NCBI GenBank assembly: GCA_020636915.1
Contig: JACJWV010000010.1
Span: forward strand, 123,384 to 187,383
Length of the DNA: 64,000 nucleotides
Reading direction: 5' to 3'
DNA from: Nocardioides sp.
Lineage (GTDB): Bacteria; Actinomycetota; Actinomycetes; Propionibacteriales; Nocardioidaceae
Part shown: positions 1-7,496 of the stretch, piece after piece
Position numbering within the stretch: position 1 is the first letter of the stretch
How the letters are laid out: the number at the start of each line of letters is the position of its first letter
Made by a program: the position numbers and the translations under genes
The notes under the pieces: generated by a model
What the model was told of the DNA's origin: nothing
What the model saw: the letters and a program-made list of their open reading frames with translations, nothing else
The model's database searches: none

Positions 1-1
1 C

Positions 2-205
2 ACGACGGCCTGGCTGGCCGTCGTCGCCGGCGTCCTGGGCCTGCGCTCCTCGGCCGGCTCCCGCTCCGCGGGGTCCCGCTCAGCGGTCGTCGGCGCCCCG
101 GGCGACGGCGCGGCTGAGCAGGACGACCCCGACCGCCATGAGCACGACGGCCAGGCACCCGGCGAGCACCGGCACGACCCATCCGGCTCCGTGGGTCGTC
201 TCTAG
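2..205 (+). CDS. possible 3' end of a membrane protein gene entering from the left
   Basis: The reading frame is open from the window edge and begins with a hydrophobic stretch (AWLAVVAGVLGLR) that looks like a last membrane segment, followed by a polar, Ser/Asp/His-rich tail to a TAG. It overlaps the minus-strand gene at 80-316 for most of its length, so the tail may be noncoding and the true gene could end elsewhere. No function can be given. Confidence 0.22.
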   Translation, partial: TTAWLAVVAGVLGLRSSAGSRSAGSRSAVVGAPGDGAAEQDDPDRHEHDGQAPGEHRHDPSGSVGRL

Positions 206-316
206 CGAGATGTAGACCGTCGACACCCCGTAGACGAGCGTCACCAGCGCGCCGGCGGTCGCGACCGCCGCGGCGGCGAGGCTGCGCCGACGGCTCCCGT
301 GGAGCACGGGCTTCAT
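80..316 (-). CDS. small two-TM membrane protein, 78 aa
   Basis: A short basic N-terminus (residues 1-11) is followed by two hydrophobic helices at about 12-33 and 43-66 and a basic tail, so this should be a small inner-membrane protein. The ATG is chosen because a strong ribosome site (GGAGGAGG) lies just before it. No family is recognised. It lies downstream of the DUF6325-like gene on the same strand, but a 259-bp gap with a tandem CCATTCGGGA repeat (428-447) suggests its own promoter. Confidence 0.6.
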   Translation of the reverse strand: MKPVLHGSRRRSLAAAAVATAGALVTLVYGVSTVYISLETTHGAGWVVPVLAGCLAVVLMAVGVVLLSRAVARGADDR

Positions 317-575
317 GCGGTTCCTCCTCCAACACCCCCGTCGGCGGACGCCCGGCACCGTAGTCGCCGGACCTGTGCGCCCGCCGCGGGCCGACTGCAT
401 GGTGGACGTGCCCGATCCATCCTGGAGCCATTCGGGACCATTCGGGACCGGCGAGGACCAAAGACCCGGCCAAACCCGTCCGTTCGGTCCTGTGGGGAGC
501 GGCCGCGGACGCGAGAGATTGATGCCGTGCCCGGGCGTCGACGCGGATCTGGGTGTGGTACCGCGTCCGCCCGGG

Positions 576-1052
576 CTACTGCATTCCCGGGTCGGTGCCG
601 AGGTCCACGCCGAGGTCCACGCCGAGATCCACGAGGTCCTCGGCGGCCAGCCACCCCTCGGCCAGCGGCTGTCCGCCGGCGCCCCGGATCGCGCCGACCA
701 GCGGCTCGGCCCACACGTGCTCCAGCAGCGCCACCGCCGCCATCGTCCCGGGTGGGATGGCGTCGGCGAGCGACCAAGTGCCGTCCTCGCCGGCCACCCC
801 GGGGTCCGCGGTCCCCTCGGCGTCCCCCGCAGGCACACCCAGCAGATCGGCGGCGAGCCGACCCAGGTCGGGGTCGAAGCCCGCCGGCGGCGGGAGGGTG
901 TCGAAGCTGCCGTCCTCGTCACGGTGCACGAGCAGCACGTCGACCAGGCGCACCACACCGGCCTCGCGAAGCCGCCCCAGCTCCTCGAGCACCGCGCCCG
1001 AGAAGACCGGCTGCTCGAAGCCCACGACGAGCAGCTGCACCGGACCGCTCAC
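576..1052 (-). CDS. DUF6325-like protein, 158 aa
   Basis: The protein opens with a beta strand and helix (LLVVGFEQPVF, then an ELGRLREAGVVRLVDVL stretch) that resembles the short alpha/beta proteins annotated as DUF6325 or DUF1269-like in actinobacteria. Their function is not known. It starts with a GTG whose GTGA overlaps the stop codon of the SHOCT gene upstream, which indicates translational coupling. The C-terminus contains three tandem copies of a 12-bp unit coding for D-L-G-V/T. It is the last gene of the six-gene minus-strand operon that begins with the sulfide:quinone oxidoreductase. Family assignment is from memory of the sequence pattern. Confidence 0.7.
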   Translation of the reverse strand: MSGPVQLLVVGFEQPVFSGAVLEELGRLREAGVVRLVDVLLVHRDEDGSFDTLPPPAGFDPDLGRLAADLLGVPAGDAEGTADPGVAGEDGTWSLADAIPPGTMAAVALLEHVWAEPLVGAIRGAGGQPLAEGWLAAEDLVDLGVDLGVDLGTDPGMQ

Positions 1053-1338
1053 GACCGCTCCCCCACCCGGGCCAGCAGGTCGTCGTACTCCTCCTGGGTG
1101 AGCACGCCGGAGGCGAGCAGCCGGTCGAGCGCCTCGACCGGGTCCTCGCGCGGCGCCGCCGCCGGCGGGGCGGCGGGGCAGGCGGCGCGGGCCGCCGGTG
1201 CGAGGCGGCGTAGGCCTGGGCCGGCGTCATCCGCCCGCCGTAGTAGGGGACGTCACCGGTCATGCCGGTCATCCGCAGCTGGCGCGGGACCAGGAACACC
1301 ATGGCCGCAAGCATCCCGCAGATGGCGCCGCCGCGCAC
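1049..1338 (-). pseudogene. SHOCT-domain protein, apparent frameshift
   Basis: Starting at GTG 1338, the frame gives a short hydrophobic segment (GMLAAMVFLVPRQLR), then a polar linker ending AQAYAASHRRP. The typical SHOCT helix pair (EDPVEALDRLLASGVL, then TQEEYDDLLARVGERS) lies in a different frame, ending at 1049 and overlapping the next start. The switch must occur in the GC-rich stretch at about 1165-1200. The SHOCT frame has no usable start of its own because it meets a TGA upstream. One missing or extra base would restore a membrane-anchored SHOCT protein of about 95 aa. This is either a real mutation or a sequencing error. Confidence 0.65.
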
Positions 1339-1345
1339 GGCCCCG

Positions 1346-2080
1346 TCAGGAGTCGATGGCCTCCATCACGGCGGCCTCGCTGACGTCCTTGGTCGCGAAG
1401 AACCAGTCGACCGCCCGGACCGACGGGTCCTCGACCCGCTCCTTCGCCGTGCCGCACGACCCCGGCGGCGGAACGATGACCGGCTCGCCCGGGACCCAGT
1501 CGGCCGGCGTCGCGATCTCGAGCGCGTCCGCCGCCTGCAGGGCGATGACCAGGCGCCGGAGCTCCTGGAAGTTGCGACCGGTGCTCAGCGGGTAGTAGAT
1601 GATCGCGCGGATGATGCCGGCCGGGTCGATCACGAACACTGCGCGGACGGCCTTGGTGGAGTCCTCGCCGGGCATGATCATCCCGTACTTCCGGGCGACG
1701 GCCATCCCGACGTCGTCGATCAGCGGGAACGTGACCTCGACGTCCGCCATGCCGCGGAAGGTGATGCGCTCCTTGATCGTCCGCAGCCAGGCGATGTGGC
1801 TGTAGAGACCGTCCACGGACAGACCCACCAACGCCGTGTTCAGGCGTTCGAACTCGTCCTGCATCGACGCGAAGGTCATGAACTCGGTCGTGCACACGGG
1901 CGTGAAGTCGGCGGGGTGGCTGAAGAGGATCACCCACCGGCCGGCGAAGTCGGCCGGGAACGTGATCGCGCCCTGCGTGGTGGTGGCCGTGAAGGCGGGT
2001 GCCTGGTCACCGATCCGCGGCATCGGCACCGCGACGAAGCTCTCGGTGGGCACGCCGGTCGGCGCTTCGGTCATGGTCAT
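1346..2080 (-). CDS. peroxiredoxin (Prx6-like / archaeal-type), 244 aa
   Basis: Thiol peroxidase that should reduce hydrogen peroxide, organic peroxides or persulfide species in the cytoplasm. The peroxidatic site is visible as HPADFTPVCTTEF with Cys63. A second cysteine near residue 209 (PPGSCGTAKERVE) matches the C-terminal cysteine of the long Prx6-like subgroup, which uses it for resolution. Length fits that subgroup. The ATG at 2080 (MTMTEAP) is preferred over an in-frame start 10 codons upstream because GAGAGGAA precedes it. It sits 49 bp after the channel-like gene and 7 bp before the SHOCT gene, in the operon headed by the sulfide:quinone oxidoreductase, which suggests a sulfur or redox stress role. 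Confidence 0.9.
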   Translation of the reverse strand: MTMTEAPTGVPTESFVAVPMPRIGDQAPAFTATTTQGAITFPADFAGRWVILFSHPADFTPVCTTEFMTFASMQDEFERLNTALVGLSVDGLYSHIAWLRTIKERITFRGMADVEVTFPLIDDVGMAVARKYGMIMPGEDSTKAVRAVFVIDPAGIIRAIIYYPLSTGRNFQELRRLVIALQAADALEIATPADWVPGEPVIVPPPGSCGTAKERVEDPSVRAVDWFFATKDVSEAAVMEAIDS

Positions 2081-2129
2081 GACAGTTCCTCTCGTGTCGG
2101 TCGAGCACATCTCGGGGGGCGGGCGGTGC

Positions 2130-3449
2130 TCAGCACCGGCACCTCGGACCCAGGGCGACGGGGACCTCGACGCCGTCCTCGTGCGCGCACAGCTGTGTGC
2201 CGCGGGCGTAGACGACGTCCGCGCGTCGCCCCAGGAGCGCGAGCGTCACGGCCGCGGCGGTGAGGGACGGGACGTCGCGGACCTCGCCGATCGCGAACAG
2301 GGAGCGCGTCTCCGCGATCACGTCGTCCTCGCCGGCGCGCACGACCACCGGGGTCGCGGGAGCGACGGCTCGGGCGGTGATGGCGACCTCGACGTTGTCG
2401 AGGTCGCGCGAGCCCATCGCGGCCAGGGCCCTGGCCCGGGCGAGGTTCGCCCGGACCATCACGGCCGGCTCGTTCGCCGGCCCGACGAGCACCGGAATCC
2501 TCGCTGCCTTCGCCATCGCCAGGTTGGCCGGGATCGGTTCCCGCTCGACCACCAGCGTGGGTACGTCGAGCGACCTCAGCGTCGCTGCCAGTCGCAGGCC
2601 GACCTGGCCCAGGCCGACCACGACCACGTGGTCCTCGAGTGGCAGCGTCCGACGTCCGACCAGGGCGATCGTCCGCCGCGAGAGGAGCCGGTTCACGACG
2701 CCGGCGGTGAAGACCGCCGCCAGGGCGATCGCCGCCAGCATGAGCAGGCTGGAGACCACCAGGTACCACTGCGGCGAGCCCTCCTCGTCCGCACCCGGGC
2801 CGACCGTCGCGACGACGCGGCTGGCGCCGTAGAGCGAACCGACGACGGTCTCGTGCAGGAACAGGATCCCCAGGAGCCAGTCGGCCACCAGGATCACGGC
2901 GAGCCCGAGCAGACCGCCGAGCAGGATCCGTGACGCATCGTCCTGGGGCCGGAGCTGCGACCGTGCGCTCAGGGCGAACCGGCGGAGCGACCGCGGCTGC
3001 GGCGGACGCTCCACGACGACGGGCCCCTCCGCGGTGTCACGGACCGCCCTCGCCGCACCCGCGTGGCCGTACACGGCCAGCTCCTCCTGGCCCAGGCAGG
3101 CACCGATGACGGCGGGCACGGCGATGTCCGCCGGTGACGTGACCGTGCAGGTCGGCACCGCCCGTTGCAGCTCCTCGCCCAGCGTCCGGTCGAACATCGT
3201 CACCATCAGGCGGACACCGGGCCGCAGGTGCGCGACCAGCAGCGCGTACCGGAGCGCACTCACGTCGCCGCGGACCACGATCGCCACCGCGTCGACCCCG
3301 GCGGCGAGCGCCGCGCGGAGCTCGCCGTCGGACGGTCGCAGCAGGTGCTGGGTCCGGGCGCCGTGCCGTCCGAGCGCCGTGCAGGTCAATCGGGCCGCCT
3401 CGATGTCGCCGACGACGAGGGCGGCCGGAGCGCGGGAGGCTGCTGCCAC
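2130..3449 (-). CDS. TrkA-N/RCK protein with a two-TM channel-like module, 439 aa
   Basis: Domain order is an N-terminal Rossmann-like domain (about 8-150), a TM helix (about 174-197), a loop with TVGPG at 215-219, a second TM helix (about 228-252), then a second nucleotide-binding TrkA-N/RCK domain starting with GLGQVG at 279-284. This is the layout of a two-TM RCK-gated potassium channel, and TVGPG sits where the TVGYG selectivity filter is expected. Substitution of Tyr by Pro makes normal potassium selectivity doubtful, so it may be a ligand sensor or an altered channel. GTG start, 10 bp after the small upstream gene. Operon partner of sulfide:quinone oxidoreductase and peroxiredoxin. Confidence 0.8.
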   Translation of the reverse strand: MAAASRAPAALVVGDIEAARLTCTALGRHGARTQHLLRPSDGELRAALAAGVDAVAIVVRGDVSALRYALLVAHLRPGVRLMVTMFDRTLGEELQRAVPTCTVTSPADIAVPAVIGACLGQEELAVYGHAGAARAVRDTAEGPVVVERPPQPRSLRRFALSARSQLRPQDDASRILLGGLLGLAVILVADWLLGILFLHETVVGSLYGASRVVATVGPGADEEGSPQWYLVVSSLLMLAAIALAAVFTAGVVNRLLSRRTIALVGRRTLPLEDHVVVVGLGQVGLRLAATLRSLDVPTLVVEREPIPANLAMAKAARIPVLVGPANEPAVMVRANLARARALAAMGSRDLDNVEVAITARAVAPATPVVVRAGEDDVIAETRSLFAIGEVRDVPSLTAAAVTLALLGRRADVVYARGTQLCAHEDGVEVPVALGPRCRC

Positions 3450-3459
3450 CTCGGCCCTG

Positions 3460-3666
3460 CTAGTGCGTGTGCGAGCGGCGGATCATCTTCGCCATCCGCA
3501 TGTTGACCCGGGCGAACCGGTACAGCTGGTAGGGCACGTTGGTCCGCATCCGCACGGTGCCCGGCGTCGGTGCCGGCGCGATCGAGTCGCCCAGCTCCCC
3601 AGGGTAGGCGACGGGCTCGGCGGGCGTGGCGGGCGCGGCGGCGCGATTCGACTCGTTCTGGGACAT
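3460..3666 (-). CDS. small conserved-looking protein, 68 aa
   Basis: A polar Ala/Pro-rich N-terminal half is followed by a basic, probably helical C-terminus (YRFARVNMRMAKMIRRSHTH) rich in Met, Arg and His. No family is named. It lies 8 bp after the sulfide:quinone oxidoreductase stop and 10 bp before the channel-like gene, so it is almost certainly co-transcribed. The ATG at 3666 has GGAGTGAGG upstream; a GTG four codons earlier is the alternative. The His/Met-rich end could bind a metal or the oxidoreductase, but this is speculation. Confidence 0.65.
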   Translation of the reverse strand: MSQNESNRAAAPATPAEPVAYPGELGDSIAPAPTPGTVRMRTNVPYQLYRFARVNMRMAKMIRRSHTH

Positions 3667-3674
3667 CGGGGCCC

Positions 3675-5135
3675 TCACTCCGGGATCAGCGACCAGCCCG
3701 GCAGGGCCTTGGCCTTGTAGATGAACATGTAGTGCAGGAAGTGCTTGACCCAGTGCCCCGCCAGGCCGATCTCCCCGGTCGTGTCCTGGAGGCTGCGCCC
3801 GTGCTCGGGGTAGGACTCCCGGTCGGGGACGACCGGGAACATCGTCATCGAGGCCGCAGTGCCCTTGAAGACCCCGGCGCCCGCGGAGGCGACGCAGGCG
3901 GCGCCCATCGAGCTCATCGACGCCGTGCGGGTCGGAGCGGTGGCACCGGCCTGGATCATGTCGACGATGCTGAGGGCGACCTGGCGACCCATGAGCCCCG
4001 ACGGCATGCCGGTCCGCGGCGGCGCCGGCGTGATGACGGTGCCGCCCGCGGTCTTGCGCGGACGCGAGATCTGGTGCGGTGGCGCGAAGGCGATCCCGAC
4101 GCCGAAGACGTTGCCGTAGGTGGGGTTGGCGTACGTGCTCGGCCAGTCCGACGCCCTCCAGTCCTCGTACGGTTTCGGCGTGTAGTCGGCGTCGACCTTG
4201 AGGAACCCGTTCGGTGCGAACAGGACGTCGGTGATGTCCTGGCCCGATCGGTCGAACGCGTGGAGGTCCTGACCCTTGAACGGCGGCAGCAGCATCGCGA
4301 AGTCGAACTCGAGCACACCCTCCTCGCCCTGGAGGGTCTCGTAGAAGATCTTGCCCTCCTCGACCCGCTGGACGTGCGCACCGACGATCGCCGTGACGTC
4401 GCGCTCGCGGAACAGCGACTCGGTCCAGAGCTGGCTGTTGGTGACGAAGCCGTTCTGCTCGAAGGTCATCCCGCCCACCCCGAAGTCGCCGAGCTCGTGC
4501 TCGTTCGTCAGGTAGATGACCTCGGCCCGATCGCGCAGACCGCGGGTGCGCAGCTCGTGCTCGACGTTGAAGGCGTACTCGAAGGCGGCGCCCTCACAGG
4601 TGCACATCCCGTGGCCGACCCCGATCACCAGGCGTTGGCGCTCGCCGGCCTCGAGCTTGGCGATGACCTCCGCGAACCGAACGGCGGTCTCCGCGGCATG
4701 GTCGGCCGTGCACACGGACAGCGAGTGGCCACCGTCGGGACCGAGCCCCGGCGTGGCCGCGAAGTTCAGCTTCGGCCCGGTGGCGTTGATCAGGTAGTCG
4801 TACTCCACCTGCTCCAGCTCGCCCGCACGTCCGGGGAGCGTGTACTCGATCTCGACGGTGGGCCGACCGCTGCTGCCGGTGCCTTCCGGTCGGATCGAGA
4901 CCGCCCGGGCCTGGCGGAAGTCGATCTTCTTGCGCCGGTAGACCGGCGCGAGCGGGAACGTCACCTGCTGCGACGTCATCCGGCCGACCCCGACCCAGAT
5001 ATTCGACGGGATCCAGTTGTAGTCGGCGTTCGGGGACACCACGACCACCTCGTGCTCGCGTCGCAGCTTGCGCCGGAGGTGGAGTGCGGCGGTGTGGCCT
5101 GAGATCCCGGCACCGAGGACGACGACACGAGCCAT
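3675..5135 (-). CDS. sqr: sulfide:quinone oxidoreductase-like flavoprotein, 486 aa
   Basis: Membrane-associated FAD enzyme expected to oxidise sulfide to sulfane sulfur and pass electrons to the quinone pool. The N-terminus carries the FAD dinucleotide fold (VVVLGAGISGHTAALHL), then an NADH-dehydrogenase-type core (YLINATGPKL). Cysteines occur near residues 142, 177/179 (MCTCEG) and 409 (AACVASAG), in keeping with the redox cysteines of this family. The C-terminus has an aromatic helix (HFLHYMFIYKAKAL) likely to contact the membrane. ATG start at 5135. First gene of the minus-strand operon, with two palindromic GATACCCC/GGGGTATC-type sites just upstream, typical of CsoR-family persulfide or copper sensors. 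Confidence 0.87.
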   Translation of the reverse strand: MARVVVLGAGISGHTAALHLRRKLRREHEVVVVSPNADYNWIPSNIWVGVGRMTSQQVTFPLAPVYRRKKIDFRQARAVSIRPEGTGSSGRPTVEIEYTLPGRAGELEQVEYDYLINATGPKLNFAATPGLGPDGGHSLSVCTADHAAETAVRFAEVIAKLEAGERQRLVIGVGHGMCTCEGAAFEYAFNVEHELRTRGLRDRAEVIYLTNEHELGDFGVGGMTFEQNGFVTNSQLWTESLFRERDVTAIVGAHVQRVEEGKIFYETLQGEEGVLEFDFAMLLPPFKGQDLHAFDRSGQDITDVLFAPNGFLKVDADYTPKPYEDWRASDWPSTYANPTYGNVFGVGIAFAPPHQISRPRKTAGGTVITPAPPRTGMPSGLMGRQVALSIVDMIQAGATAPTRTASMSSMGAACVASAGAGVFKGTAASMTMFPVVPDRESYPEHGRSLQDTTGEIGLAGHWVKHFLHYMFIYKAKALPGWSLIPE

Positions 5136-5178
5136 GCGCGGATTCCTTCTTCATCAGAGAGTGAGCGAGGTCCGGCTT

Positions 5179-5196
5179 GATACCCCAGGGGGTATC
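5179..5196. promoter_or_regulatory. CsoR/CstR-type operator, site 1
   Basis: GATACCCCAGGGGGTATC is a palindrome with 8-bp perfect arms around AG. It lies 44-61 bp upstream of the sulfide:quinone oxidoreductase start. Palindromes of this ATACCCC/GGGGTAT form are bound by CsoR-family repressors, including the persulfide sensor CstR that controls sulfide oxidation genes. No CsoR-family gene is present in the window. Confidence 0.7.
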
Positions 5197-5201
5197 ATAG
5201 A

Positions 5202-5219
5202 CATACCCATGGGGGTATG
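5202..5219. promoter_or_regulatory. CsoR/CstR-type operator, site 2
   Basis: CATACCCATGGGGGTATG has 7-bp perfect arms (CATACCC/GGGTATG). Its centre is 23 bp from that of site 1, about two helical turns, as expected for paired repressor tetramers. The two sites together cover the probable promoter of the minus-strand operon. Confidence 0.65.
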
Positions 5220-5259
5220 GAAGGGATTCGCGAGAAGATGGCCCTGACGCCGTCCCTCC

Positions 5260-5320
5260 GTCGAGTCGAGAGTTCCGTCGGTCGAGTCGAGAGTTCCGTC
5301 GGTCGAGTCGAGAGTTCCGG
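5260..5320. repeat. 21-bp tandem repeat, three copies
   Basis: Three head-to-tail copies of a 21-bp unit beginning GTCGAGTCGAGAGTTCCG; copies start at 5260, 5281 and 5302, the last being truncated. The same unit with one A-for-G change recurs at 60711-60784 in reverse orientation. It lies between the SQR operators and the gene at 5386 and has no open frame of its own. Confidence 0.85.
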
Positions 5321-5385
5321 GCACGGCCTCGACAGTCTCGAGTTGACGCAGCGGCCGGTTTCCGTGGCTTGCCTAGGGTGCAGGC

Positions 5386-6648
5386 ATGCGTCGGGGGTGG
5401 TTCGTCACGGTGCTCGTCCTCCTGACGCTCGGCGCCGGCGTGGTCGTCGGCTGGTCGATGTGGCGCGACGGCGGGGAGTACGGCCACGACCTCGAGCAGT
5501 ACGACGACCGCACGGGTGAGCCGAGCGTCTACGTGAACCTGCCCGACGGTGACGCCCAGCTCGCCCTGGGCTCCCCCGACGGTCACCGGCTGGTCGTGCA
5601 GTGGCGCGACCCGGACGGGCACGGCTGGACGTCGCCGGAGACCGTCTGGGACGACCCGGACATGCGGGCGATCGAGAACACCGTGCGGTACGGCGGCGGG
5701 ACGGTCGCCATCGTCGAGACCTACACCGACGACGTCCACGACGACAGCGACATCGGCAACCTCCAGGTGGCGGTGGTCTGCCGCGACCGGACCTGCGACG
5801 CGCACGCGGGGTCGAGCACCGAGGCCCAGGTCACGCCGGACGGCGCCACGGCCTATCTCGGCCAGTCCCGCAAGGGTGTGCTCCTGTGGTCGACCGGTCG
5901 GGGTTTCGGGACGGAGCCGTGGCGCGGCCACCCGGGCTTCGACCTGCACCGGACCTCCCCGTCGGAGCCGGTGCTCGCGCCGAACGGGTCACTGCGGATC
6001 GTCAGCTCGACGCCCTCGCGAGACAGCTGCACCTTCGCCCTGCTCACCAGCGCTCCCGGGTCCGCCGACCTGACCATGCGCGCGCGGCACACCGAACCGA
6101 TCCGCGGCCGGTCGCTCTCGGACTGCCGCACCTACCTCGCGACGTGGGGCGACAGCTGGGTCCAGGTGAACGCCGAGGACCACCGGGCGACGACCTTCTG
6201 GTTCGTCGGCGACAGCTCGGGGCCCTGGCGCGCGACGGCTCGCGACGCGAGCGGGCTCGCGCCGATCGACGTCGACCGCGGGTGCTGCGACACGTCGATC
6301 GCGGGCTTCGTGCACTGGAACGACATCGCGTTCGGGTCGCCCGACGGTCGGCGGATCCAGGTCCAGAGCCACCTGCTCGGACAGGAGCACTGGAGCGATC
6401 CCACGGTGCTCGACGTCGCACCTGCTCGGAGCGGGTGCCGGTGGATGGACGGCACCGAGGTCGGGCCGGACGGTTACGCCGTGCTGATGGGCTGCCGCGA
6501 CGGTCTCGCGGTGGCCGTCTCGGCCGACCTCGAGAGCTGGGAGTCGGCGTACCTCCGCGGCGTGGAGGGAGAGCCGATCGGCGACGACGACGGGCTCCGC
6601 GTCGGCGACCGCCTCGTGTGGACGCCGGCGCGCGGGTTCGCGGCGTAG
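5386..6648 (+). CDS. membrane-anchored beta-propeller-like protein, 420 aa
   Basis: A basic start plus one hydrophobic helix (residues about 5-24) anchors the protein or exports it as an uncleaved signal. The rest is rich in short Gly/Asp/Trp strands (VVQWRDPDGHGW, VLAPNGSLRIV, AFGSPDGRRIQVQS) that look like sialidase or WD-type propeller blades. Several cysteine pairs suggest disulfides outside the membrane. No catalytic motif is recognised. Start ATG at 5386 follows AGGGTGCAGG. It is transcribed divergently from the SQR operon and could share its control region. Function unknown. Confidence 0.75.
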   Translation: MRRGWFVTVLVLLTLGAGVVVGWSMWRDGGEYGHDLEQYDDRTGEPSVYVNLPDGDAQLALGSPDGHRLVVQWRDPDGHGWTSPETVWDDPDMRAIENTVRYGGGTVAIVETYTDDVHDDSDIGNLQVAVVCRDRTCDAHAGSSTEAQVTPDGATAYLGQSRKGVLLWSTGRGFGTEPWRGHPGFDLHRTSPSEPVLAPNGSLRIVSSTPSRDSCTFALLTSAPGSADLTMRARHTEPIRGRSLSDCRTYLATWGDSWVQVNAEDHRATTFWFVGDSSGPWRATARDASGLAPIDVDRGCCDTSIAGFVHWNDIAFGSPDGRRIQVQSHLLGQEHWSDPTVLDVAPARSGCRWMDGTEVGPDGYAVLMGCRDGLAVAVSADLESWESAYLRGVEGEPIGDDDGLRVGDRLVWTPARGFAA

Positions 6649-6665
6649 CGGGGGCCTCCGTCGCG

Positions 6666-7466
6666 ATGAGTAGCGTTCCGTCCGTGCCGCACACCCACGA
6701 CATCGAGATGGCCGGGGACGTGGTGCGCAAGGTCTACGTGTCGTGGTCGGAGGGGGAGCCGGAGCGGGAGTGGGCCGCGATCGTGCCTCCGCCCAGGCAC
6801 GCGCGGGCCTGGCGCCGCGACCGATCTCGCGAGGTGTGCTGGGCGGGCGACCGACGTGACCATGTCCCGGGTGGGTCATCGTTGAGCAGGCCGGTCTCGC
6901 GCCCTCAGGCAGTCGCACTCGCGACGGCAGCGCAGCGGCTGTTCGCCGCGCCGTTGCCGGTGGACGGGCGCGTGCGGTGCTGGAGCCAGTGTCGTTCCGG
7001 CGTTTTCAGGCCGTGGCTGTCCGAAGCGTGCAAAGTGGGGGCAGTGCGCCGGACCCAGGCTCGTGCGTCTGTGCCGTCGACGTCGCACGAGCCTGGCTCG
7101 ACCAGCACCCGCAGGAGGACTGGTTGATCGACCCTGTCATCGCCGTGGGCGACGGCAACCTCTGACAACGTCCTCCTGGGACGGCGAGACCTGCCGCCTG
7201 AGCTGGGAGAGTTCGGAGCGTGGACTGGCGTACAGGTGGCCGACATCACTGGGCACGCCTCGTCACGACTCGGTCGCTGCCTCGACGTGCCAGCGCTATC
7301 GCGACCTCGAGCTGACCGGTGCTCAACGTACGCAGGTGGTCAGCACCGGCGCCGGTTCGCCTCTTCACCGTATATGCTGCTTCCCGGGAACAGCGGTTGG
7401 CGCCGGAACCCGCCCGGTTCCTGCGAGGACCAGGCCCGGCACCTGCTCGACCTCCTTCAGCCGTGA
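6666..7466 (+). pseudogene. aminoglycoside/choline phosphotransferase-family pseudogene
   Basis: The first about 40 codons read cleanly (HTHDIEMAGDVVRKVYVSWS), like the N-terminus of an APH-family kinase. After about 6790 the signal changes frame repeatedly: SRPVSRPQAVALATAAQRLF in one frame, ARAWLDQHPQEDWL..VIAVGDGNL in another (the family's acidic catalytic loop), SWDGETCRL in a third, and the C-terminal LPGNSGWRRNPPGSCEDQAR in a fourth, ending near 7466. At least four frameshifts and several base losses are needed to explain this, so the gene is dead. It was probably about 265 aa when intact. Confidence 0.8.
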
Positions 7467-7496
7467 GCGCAGCGGCCTGACGACCCGCGCGCCTCG

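Noticed and set aside
5260..5320. CRISPR array
   Set aside because: The units are directly adjacent with no spacers, and no cas genes are near either locus.
6650..7490. Intact small genes within 6.65-7.5 kb
   Set aside because: Their pieces join, across frames, to one phosphotransferase-like protein; each is a fragment of the same dead gene.
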